From: Anaerolineae bacterium
GTDB taxonomy: Bacteria > Chloroflexota > Anaerolineae > Epilineales > Epilineaceae
DNA: 46,498 bases
Assembly: GCA_029262755.1 (NCBI GenBank)
Contig: JAJCYU010000105.1
Location: 1 to 46,498, forward strand
Direction: 5' to 3'
The notes beneath the pieces were generated by a model, which saw nothing but the letters and a program-made list of their open reading frames with translations, made no database searches and was not told the origin of the DNA. Both the position numbers and the translations under genes were made by a program. Of this stretch, positions 40,736 to 46,498 are shown in pieces. Every line of letters starts with the position of its first letter. Positions within the stretch are counted from its first letter, which is position 1.

Positions 40736-42018
40736 GCATCGGCGAGCGCGAATCGACGCGGCCGCCCGACCCCGTCCCCGACCTTCTTGTCCCGCTCCAG
40801 CCGGGCGATCTGACCCCCACGTGGCTCACCGCCGCGCTACGCGACGACCCCACGCTCGGCGGCCTCCCGATCGACGCCGTCACGGTCGATGCGCTTGCCG
40901 AGAGCGGTGTGTCGCGCGTGTACCGGCTCCATATCCGCTGGGCGGGTGATGGCGCGGCGGGGTTGGCGCGTGCGGGGCACGGCGTACCCTCCACGCCTCC
41001 AAGCCCGCCCGCCACGTTGATCGCTAAGCTGCCCGCGGCGACGGCGGAGGGTCGCGCGGGGCCACACGCACGGCGGATGACCCGGCGCGAGCAGCGCTTC
41101 TACGATACGCTGGCGCCCCAAACAGAGATCGGGGTGCCGTCCCACTACACTTTGCTTGGCAACGACGAGGCCGGGCGCGCGCTGCTGCTCGAGGACGTGG
41201 CGACGCGCGGCTTCCGCACGGCGGACGCGGTCGTCGGGCTGAAGCCCGGAGAAGCGGGCGCGGTTGTCGAATCCATCGCGCGACTCCATGCGCGCTGGTG
41301 GCAGGGGCCGCGCCTCGACGCGCTGGCCGATTGCGGTTGGCTCTACGACTACGCCTCGCGCGGCCTGGACATCGACATTCCGGACGACATCGATGACCAC
41401 TGGGCCACGTTGCTCGCCACCGGCGTCGTGCCCGCCGGCGCACGCGCCGCCGGCGATCGGATGGCCGCCGATCTCCCCGCCCTGACGGAGCGTTTCCTCG
41501 CGTTGCCGACCACGGTCATCCACGGCGATCTGCATCTGGAGAACGTGTGCTTACGCGTTCCGCACGCGGCTGTGGATCCGAGGTCGCCCCCGGTCGTCGC
41601 TGCCCCACTGGGGGGCGCCACACAGAGGGACGCCGCACAGAGGGACGCCGCACAGAGCGCCAATCCCCCGAGCGCCGCGAACGTCATCGTGATCGACTGG
41701 CAGCACACGGCTCGCGGCCCGGCGGCCTATGACCTTGCAAAGATCCTACTCACCGGTGTTGAGGCGAGGGACTTGTCGCGCCGCGGCGATCGCATACTCG
41801 CTCGCTACCGGGCGGCCCTCACTGCGAGCGGCGTGGACTATCCGGCCGCGGCGCTCGGGCGTGATCTCCGCCTTGCCGCCCTTATCCTGACCGCGACCGA
41901 CATCGGAGACGGTGGAGCGAGCGTGGCTGCGAAGCGCGACGGCCGAGTGAGCCCGTGGACGCGACGGCTGCTTGCCAACCTTGCGCACCTCGATTTCGAG
42001 TCCCGCGCAAGGGATTGA
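40732..42018 (+). CDS. Aminoglycoside phosphotransferase/ecdysteroid-kinase-like protein
   Basis: 428 residues. A protein-kinase-like fold of the APH/choline-kinase/EcKL group: the nucleotide-binding part has TLIAKLPAA and RREQRFYDTLAP; the catalytic loop is VIHGDLHLENV (His264-Gly265-Asp266); the metal-binding motif is VIDWQHTARG (Asp322). Between them (about 278-315) lies an unusual proline/alanine insertion with a 15-bp tandem repeat coding QRDAA units. Members phosphorylate small hydroxyl or amino compounds, sometimes antibiotics; the substrate is not known and resistance should not be assumed. Start overlaps the Dabb gene by 4 nt. Confidence 0.85.
   Translation: MSIGERESTRPPDPVPDLLVPLQPGDLTPTWLTAALRDDPTLGGLPIDAVTVDALAESGVSRVYRLHIRWAGDGAAGLARAGHGVPSTPPSPPATLIAKLPAATAEGRAGPHARRMTRREQRFYDTLAPQTEIGVPSHYTLLGNDEAGRALLLEDVATRGFRTADAVVGLKPGEAGAVVESIARLHARWWQGPRLDALADCGWLYDYASRGLDIDIPDDIDDHWATLLATGVVPAGARAAGDRMAADLPALTERFLALPTTVIHGDLHLENVCLRVPHAAVDPRSPPVVAAPLGGATQRDAAQRDAAQSANPPSAANVIVIDWQHTARGPAAYDLAKILLTGVEARDLSRRGDRILARYRAALTASGVDYPAAALGRDLRLAALILTATDIGDGGASVAAKRDGRVSPWTRRLLANLAHLDFESRARD
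41621..41657 (+). repeat. 15-bp in-frame tandem repeat inside the APH-like gene
   Basis: CACAGAGGGACGCCG occurs at 41621-41635 and 41636-41650, exact copies, followed by CACAGAG. It adds five codons per copy without changing the frame, within a non-conserved loop of the kinase. Confidence 0.85.
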
Positions 42019-42374
42019 GACGCGGCGCACAAAACCCGACGTAGGAAGGCGATTCCACTCGAACCCTCCTCCGCTCACGTGCCCGCGCTGCCCATCGTCT
42101 ACCCCACGCCCACCCTACGCTTCCCGTGCGCCGCGTATCTACCGGCCCGAACGCGCGTCTTTGCGGCTGTACGTTGGACGAATTTGGTTGGCTTGGTTGG
42201 CTTGGTTGTTGATGGGCTTGGCTTCGACGGATTTGGCTGTAGCGGCCTTGATAGGATGAGAAGGACTCATGGGCTGCAAAGGACCTTCTTGGTTTGCTTG
42301 GATACGGTTGTTGGATTGGACCCTGATCGGGCAGCACCCCTGAGGGACAGGACACTCGAGATTCGGAGGACATC
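42019..42374. other. 356-bp gap with a G/T-rich, lower-GC patch
   Basis: No gene is seen. From about 42165 to 42330 the sequence is T/G-rich and markedly less GC than its surroundings. It holds a 9-bp tandem repeat TTGGTTGGC (42184-42192 and 42193-42201, with a partial third copy). It probably contains the promoter of the small secreted protein that starts at 42375, but no convincing -35/-10 pair could be picked. Confidence 0.5.
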
Positions 42375-42776
42375 ATGCGTGGGTCATTGGGATTGTTGAT
42401 CGTCACCTGCTTTGCCTTGGGCTTCGTTGCTTTGACCGCCGTGCCGCGCCTGGAAGCAGCGGGACGTGCCCCGGCCAAGCCGCAGCCGCAGGGTGGCGCC
42501 ACCGCCACATGGGCCGTCTACGACAGCGACGGCAACTACTCCGGCTTCACCACGACCGGCACGAGCGACGGGCAGTGGCGCTGGACCTACTACGAGGACG
42601 GCGAGCCGCCCACGCGCGCCGGCAGCGGCACCGCCCATGACCAGGGCAACGGCTCCTTCACGTGGCAGAGCGATAGCGGCGAGTCCGGCACGGTCACCGT
42701 GTCCTCGGACGGCCAGTCGGGCTCGTGGACCAACGCCAACGGCACTTCGGGCACGATCACCTACCTCGGTCCATGA
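42375..42776 (+). CDS. Small secreted Ser/Gly/Thr-rich protein
   Basis: 133 residues, not recognised. Signal peptide (LGLLIVTCFALGFVALT, cleavage near residue 30), then a polar beta-rich region with repeating short strands: WAVYDSDGNYSGFTTTG, WRWTYYEDGEP, FTWQSDSGESGTVTVSSDG, GSWTNANGTSGTITYLG. The strand-turn pattern looks like a short beta-helix or repeat protein. No Cys in the mature part. ATG 42375 has GGAGG 5 nt upstream. Its stop codon (TGA, 42774-42776) lies inside the first unit of the 60-bp repeat array. Confidence 0.75.
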   Translation: MRGSLGLLIVTCFALGFVALTAVPRLEAAGRAPAKPQPQGGATATWAVYDSDGNYSGFTTTGTSDGQWRWTYYEDGEPPTRAGSGTAHDQGNGSFTWQSDSGESGTVTVSSDGQSGSWTNANGTSGTITYLGP

Positions 42777-43040
42777 ACAGGCTGCGCCGCTTAAGATAAT
42801 GAACAGGCTGCGCCGCTTAACATATCGTGACTGCCGCGGGGGTTGTGTAGTTCGGACCATGAACAGGCTGCGCCGCTTAAGATATCGTGACTGCCGCGGG
42901 GGTCGTGTGGTTCGGTCCATGAACAGGCTGCGCCGCCTATGATGTCGTGACTGCCGCGGGGGTTGTGTAGTTCGGTCTGCGGGCAGGCCGGCGCCGATTT
43001 ACAGCAATCTGGGCAAGAACAGGCTACGTCGCCTAACTAC
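42773..43040. repeat. 60-bp tandem repeat array after the small secreted-protein gene
   Basis: Three full 60-bp units begin at 42799, 42859 and 42919, each starting ATGAACAGGCTGCGCCGC. A 26-bp partial unit (42773-42798) precedes them, and a decayed unit follows at 42979 with another related piece at 43015. Unit differences are few. The units are 20 codons long and stay open in one plus-strand frame (MNRLRRL.YRDCRGG), but there is no ribosome site and I do not call them coding. Units abut with no spacers, so this is not a CRISPR array. Confidence 0.9.
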
Positions 43041-43082
43041 GACACAGGCAAGTACGCGCCCTGTTCGGTTCCGACCGCGTCC

Positions 43083-44372
43083 CTACGTAACCGCCGCGCG
43101 CGCCTTGAACTCCGGTTGGTCCCACGCCCGCGTATCCAAGATATCGCGCAGCACGTCGACCGCGTCCGAGATGTCCGTGTAGCGCAGGTAGAGCGGGGCG
43201 AAGCCGAAGCGCAGGATGTCGGGCTGGCGGAAGTCGCCGATGACGCCGCGCGCGATGAGCGCCTGCATGATCGGGAAGCCCTCGGGGTGCGCGAAGCAGA
43301 CCTGGCTGCCGCGCAGTGCGGGTTCGCGCGGGGAGACCAGGCGCAGGCCGTGACCGGCGCAATCGGCTTCCACGCGGGCGATGAACAGCTCGCACAGGGC
43401 CACGCTCTTGGCTCGCAGCGCGCGTAGGTCGACGTCTTCCCACAGCGTGAGCGCCGCCTCGAGCGCGGCGAAGGCCAGCACGGGCGGCGTACCGCATTGG
43501 AAGCGCGCCATCCCGGGGGCGGGCCGGTATTCGGACCCGAAGGCGAAGGGCTCCGCGTGGCCGAGCCAGCCGGTGAGGGGCTGCTCGATGTCCTGCTGGT
43601 GGGCGCGCCGCACGTATACGAAAGCCGGTGCGCCGGGTCCGCCGTTGAGATACTTGTAGCCGCAGCCGACCGCGAGGTCGGCGTTGCAGCCGGCCAGATC
43701 CAGCGGCACCGCACCGACGCTGTGCGCGAGGTCCCACAGCGTGATCGCTCCCGCGTCGTGGGCCGCAGCGGTGAGCGCAGCCATGTCGTGCATTCGGCCC
43801 GTTTGGTAGTTGACGTGGGTGAGCATGAGCACGGCGACATCGTCGTTGAGTGCATCCGTGAGCTCTTCAGCGTCCACGGTGCGCAGCTCGTAGCCGTCAC
43901 CGAGCAAGTGCGTGATGCCCTGGGCCATGTAGAGGTCGGAGGGGAAGTTGCTGGCCTCGGAGAGGATCACCCGGCGCTCCGGCCGGAGACGCAGTCCGCC
44001 GACCAGGAGCTTGAAAAGGTTGACGGACGTGCTGTCCGCTGCAAGGACCTCGTCCGGCGCAGCCCCGATCAGCGGCGCGAGCTGCGCCCCGACCCGCGCC
44101 GGGTACTCGATCCAACCCGCCGCGTTCCAGCTGCGGATCAGGCCGTCACCCCACTCATCGCGCACCACCGCCGCGAGGCGCTCCGGCACGGCGTGCGGGA
44201 CCGGGCCGAGCGAGTTGCCGTCCAGGTAGATCACGCCGTCCGGCAGGTGGAACAACGCCCGTTGATCGCTCAGCGGATCCGCGGCATCCAGCGCGGCGCA
44301 TGCGGCCCGGTCCGCGACCGTGACCGGCGCGCCCGAACCATCTGCGCCGGTCACGGCCTCTTCGGGGCTCAC
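43083..44372 (-). CDS. kynU: Kynureninase
   Basis: 429 residues. Fold-type I PLP enzyme of the kynureninase family: FHLPDGVIYLDGNSLGPVP near residue 40, GDGLIRSWN, SNFPSDLYMAQG, LTHVNYQTGRMHDM, the cofactor-contact WDLAHSVGAVPLDL and the Schiff-base lysine Lys240 in GCGYKYLNGGPG. It cleaves kynurenine to anthranilate (or 3-hydroxykynurenine to 3-hydroxyanthranilate) in tryptophan breakdown or NAD synthesis. No other kynurenine-pathway gene is in the window. GTG 44372 starts immediately after the stop of the bactofilin-like gene on the same strand, so the two are probably cotranscribed. Length is typical. Confidence 0.95.
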   Translation of the reverse strand: MSPEEAVTGADGSGAPVTVADRAACAALDAADPLSDQRALFHLPDGVIYLDGNSLGPVPHAVPERLAAVVRDEWGDGLIRSWNAAGWIEYPARVGAQLAPLIGAAPDEVLAADSTSVNLFKLLVGGLRLRPERRVILSEASNFPSDLYMAQGITHLLGDGYELRTVDAEELTDALNDDVAVLMLTHVNYQTGRMHDMAALTAAAHDAGAITLWDLAHSVGAVPLDLAGCNADLAVGCGYKYLNGGPGAPAFVYVRRAHQQDIEQPLTGWLGHAEPFAFGSEYRPAPGMARFQCGTPPVLAFAALEAALTLWEDVDLRALRAKSVALCELFIARVEADCAGHGLRLVSPREPALRGSQVCFAHPEGFPIMQALIARGVIGDFRQPDILRFGFAPLYLRYTDISDAVDVLRDILDTRAWDQPEFKARAAVT

Positions 44373-45812
44373 TCAGTCACCGCCGGCGGCCGCATAGGTA
44401 TCGGCGCCCAGCGGGTCGCCGAAGCCGGAGGGACGGCTGTTCGCGCGGAACCACGTGCGCAGCAGGGCGCCGACAGCCACGATCACGAACAGCAGATCGA
44501 CGAAGAAGCCGACTCCCCACGGTAGTTCGGCCGCGACGGCATAGAGCAGCGCGCCGACGCCCACGGCTAGCCACGCGCTCGGCGCGGTGTCGCCCCCGCT
44601 GCGGGAGAGCAGCATACGCCCGAGCCACAACGCGAAGGCGATGCGCGCCAACCAGCGCAGCACCGTGAAGCCGAAGAGCAACGAGGCGCCGGTCAGGGCC
44701 GACGCGGACGCGACGAGCCAGGCGAGCACACCGCCGAGTTGGAGCGCGCTGAGGAGCACGAACAAGAGGATCGTCACGGGGATCAGCAGGAAGAAGCCGA
44801 AGGCGGCCCCGGCGTGACCGAGGAAGCCCCACAGGCTGCTGCCCGCCGTCTCCGATCCGATGCGATCGGCCGTACCCGCGAGGAGTCGCGGCGCGCCCCA
44901 CAAGGCCAAGAAACCGACCACGAGCAGGGCGACGAAGCGCTTGAGCACGTCCAGTCCGTAGGTTAAGAACGGAGACTGCTTCGGCTTAGAAACGCCACCC
45001 ACGAGGGTCTCCCGGATCTGCGCCGTGACCTCACCCTGCACGCTCTCGGCCGGAATCGCGACGTCGACATCTTCCAGCTTGTCGTAGATGAGGTCGCCTT
45101 CGATCTCGGCGTCCTCGGAAATGACGAGTCCGGGCTTGAGGTTGCGTTCCAGCCGCGGCTGACCGGGGATGGCCATGGACGGTGGGCCGCCCTCGCCGCT
45201 GGTATCGACCTCAGCGTTCAGGTCCCCGGCGATGCGACCGGTCACCTCGAGCGCGCCGGAGGACACCCAAACGTTGTCGCCCATCTCGCCGTTGAGCAGT
45301 GCCTGGTAGCCGGCGATGCGGGCTTCCCCGTCCACGCCGGCACCCTCGTCGATCTCCACGCTAAAGCCTGCGGCCATCATCTCACCGCCGACACTGCCGC
45401 CGTTGGCGACCTCAACCTGATAGCCCGCGCCGCGCAGGTCGCCGCTGACCTCGCCCTCGACGTGAACCTCCGAGCCGGCGGCCCACAGGTCTCCCTCGAT
45501 ACGGCCGTCCGATCCAATGGTGATGATGGAGCCGGCGCTCACCAGATCGCCGGTGACGGTGCCGTCGATGCGAACCGAGTTGGCGAAGGCGTATAGGTTG
45601 CCGTCCACCGTTTCGCCGGCCGCGAGCACGTACGTCTCGCCGTCGGCGATCGTGGCCGCGGCCACGACGGGTGTGACGACGAATGCGAGGACGAGGGCGA
45701 GGAAGAGCGCACGTCGGCGCGGTCCGGCGCGAAGGATGCGGGATAGTCGGGACGGCTGGGGTTCAGCCGTCGTGGGGATCGTGGGGCGACTGCGTTGGTT
45801 CGGGGCGTTCAT
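44373..45812 (-). CDS. Bactofilin-like (polymer-forming) domain membrane protein
   Basis: 479 residues. A basic start and signal/anchor (about 36-52, ALFLALVLAFVVTPVVAA), then a repeated beta-helix region (about 55-190) with short strands of the type VDGNLYAFANSVRIDGTVTG, GDLVSAGS, EGDLWAAGSEVHVEGEV and VWVSSGALEVTGRIAGDLN, as in bactofilin/DUF583 proteins. From about residue 285 a block of five or six membrane helices follows. Such fusions occur in several phyla; the beta-helix may sit outside the membrane and assemble. AGGAGG lies 8 nt before ATG 45812, and a TACAAT box lies 70 bp upstream of it on the minus strand. The stop abuts the kynureninase start. Confidence 0.85.
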   Translation of the reverse strand: MNAPNQRSRPTIPTTAEPQPSRLSRILRAGPRRRALFLALVLAFVVTPVVAAATIADGETYVLAAGETVDGNLYAFANSVRIDGTVTGDLVSAGSIITIGSDGRIEGDLWAAGSEVHVEGEVSGDLRGAGYQVEVANGGSVGGEMMAAGFSVEIDEGAGVDGEARIAGYQALLNGEMGDNVWVSSGALEVTGRIAGDLNAEVDTSGEGGPPSMAIPGQPRLERNLKPGLVISEDAEIEGDLIYDKLEDVDVAIPAESVQGEVTAQIRETLVGGVSKPKQSPFLTYGLDVLKRFVALLVVGFLALWGAPRLLAGTADRIGSETAGSSLWGFLGHAGAAFGFFLLIPVTILLFVLLSALQLGGVLAWLVASASALTGASLLFGFTVLRWLARIAFALWLGRMLLSRSGGDTAPSAWLAVGVGALLYAVAAELPWGVGFFVDLLFVIVAVGALLRTWFRANSRPSGFGDPLGADTYAAAGGD

Positions 45813-46052
45813 GGGCGGTTCCTCCTGCGGGAGCGTGCATTCGGACGCGTGCCGGGCACATCGTCCGAGTGCAACCTGTTTATTGTATCGGGTCCAGCCT
45901 GAGCAGCCTACGCCGGTCACCGAGGCTGGGTTGCGCTCAGCCCCGATGCGTGCTCGCCCCTGAACATCTTGGTTGGCGAAACTCGCGGCGCTGTGGTACC
46001 TTGGGCGCGGAGCCGCAGCTCCAACCCCCGCCAGTCCTGGACGTGCCGCATA

Positions 46053-46113
46053 GCCGGCCGTATTTAGGCCGGCCGACGAAAGTCCGCCGGTGGTCTTGTA
46101 CGTCCCTCGGCGG
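46053..46113 (+). promoter_or_regulatory. Structured 5' leader with three consecutive hairpins
   Basis: GCCGGCC/GGCCGGC (46053-46059, 46067-46073); then GAC-GAAA-GTC (46075-46084), a GNRA-type loop; then CCGCCG/CGGCGG (46084-46089, 46108-46113) just before the ribosome site. A TTGGCG-18-TACCTT promoter candidate (45973-46002) lies upstream. It may be a leader of the secreted-protein gene. I cannot match it to a known riboswitch. The rest of this 320-bp divergent gap carries only the minus-strand start region. Confidence 0.35.
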
Positions 46114-46132
46114 CGGGAACGGAGCGTCACCT

Positions 46133-46498
46133 ATGAAACGCCCTTGCCTTCTGCGCACGACATTGCTTGCCGTGCTCGGCTCTCTGGTCCTCGGTGCAGC
46201 GCGACCCGTTGTCGCCTCGCCGAGCGCCTCCCTCGATGCCGCCCGTTCCGGGCCCACCCGCCGCGCCTTGCTCGTCGAGAGCGAGTATGACGCGTTGCGC
46301 GTGGCCCACCATGCCGATCTTGCGCCGCGCGACGCGATCACCGTCGAGATGTGGATCAAACGCGATCCTGGTGCGCGCGCCGGAAGCTGCGGCATGTTGA
46401 TGAGCAAGGATCTCAGCGAGGGTTGGTGGCTCGCGGTCTGCGACGCCCGCCTGCGCTTCGGCGTCGGCCCGATCGCGTTCTCGGACGGAACCTCGGTG
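46133..46498 (+). CDS. LamG/concanavalin-like secreted protein, N-terminal fragment
   Basis: The first 122 codons; the gene runs past the window. Signal peptide (LLAVLGSLVLGAARPVVAS, cleavage near residue 30) followed by RRALLVESEYDALRVAHHAD, then DAITVEMWIKRDP and MLMSKD.SEGWWLAVCDARL. This order (residues D..L.V......, then ITVE.WIK) is typical of LamG/jelly-roll carbohydrate-binding or sialidase-type modules at the surface. ATG 46133 has GGAG 8 nt upstream. Expected to be secreted; the rest of its architecture is unknown. Confidence 0.75.
   Translation, partial: MKRPCLLRTTLLAVLGSLVLGAARPVVASPSASLDAARSGPTRRALLVESEYDALRVAHHADLAPRDAITVEMWIKRDPGARAGSCGMLMSKDLSEGWWLAVCDARLRFGVGPIAFSDGTSV

Noticed and set aside
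40732..42018. Antibiotic-resistance kinase
   Set aside because: The fold motifs are those of the broad APH/EcKL superfamily; the sequence gives no link to a specific resistance enzyme.
42466..42942. Plus-strand open frame reading MNRLRRL repeats
   Set aside because: The first part is out of frame with the secreted-protein gene and the repeat part has no ribosome site of its own; the frame is open because the 60-bp unit is a multiple of three.
46053..46113. Cyclic-di-GMP or other known riboswitch
   Set aside because: The GAAA-capped hairpin suggested it, but the conserved core sequences of the GEMM-I, GEMM-II and other classes I know are not present.
1..46498. Insertion sequence, prophage or integrative element
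   Set aside because: No transposase, integrase, phage structural gene or flanking inverted repeats were seen; the tRNA-Gln has no repeated 3' end nearby that would mark an attachment site.

Overview
The window looks like chromosomal DNA of a high-GC bacterium, most likely an uncultured member of the Chloroflexota (Anaerolineae/Ardenticatenia-like). This is an inference. It rests on the threonine/proline-rich spacers followed by an FLPLAMR-type motif in the giant NHL/VWA secreted protein, on many lipoproteins with a classic lipobox, and on the gene families present. I see no transposase, integrase, phage gene, CRISPR array or rRNA.

Layout. 1-3,300 (minus): the 5' end of a dihydroorotase gene, a small DUF5654 membrane protein and a large TPM-domain membrane protein. 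3,428-8,703 (plus): a heterodimeric ABC exporter (two overlapping genes) and the primary sigma factor rpoD, preceded by a promoter and a hairpin/T-run. 8,859-16,298: a cytochrome P450, a protein with two winged-helix-like halves, three lipoproteins, a tRNA-Gln(UUG) and a secreted membrane-anchored protein. 16,313-20,311 (minus): a 1,332-residue secreted beta-propeller/VWA protein. 20,554-25,480: GyrI-like, DUF72, a membrane protein coupled to a SASA-type esterase, and DUF1697. 25,562-29,790: two near-identical Cys-containing lipoproteins flanking a metallophosphoesterase and a membrane protein with a domain like nitrile-hydratase-type leader peptides. 30,053-33,234 (minus): phospholipase D-VTT fusion plus an EEP-family hydrolase. 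33,409-37,635 (plus): PrsW-like intramembrane protease, MinD/ParA-like ATPase, Cys-rich zinc protein, winged-helix protein, cyclic-nucleotide-binding protein and an ECF sigma factor. 37,823-46,498: SprT-like peptidase, YcaQ-type DNA glycosylase, Dabb protein, APH-like kinase, a small secreted protein, kynureninase, a bactofilin-like membrane protein and the start of a LamG-like secreted protein.

The best candidate for an undescribed system is the 33.4-37.6 kb plus-strand run. It puts a membrane protease with a cytoplasmic tail, a MinD-like switch, a zinc protein, a wHTH protein, a cNMP sensor and a sigma factor side by side with tight spacing, which suggests a membrane-to-transcription signalling pathway. 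A second theme is local duplication. There are 45-bp, 60-bp, 16-bp and 15-bp tandem repeats, two of them overlapping the 3' end of a gene. A duplicated lipoprotein gene still carries, upstream of it, a relic of the end of the neighbouring DUF1697 gene. All functional calls come from reading motifs by eye; no database search was run.
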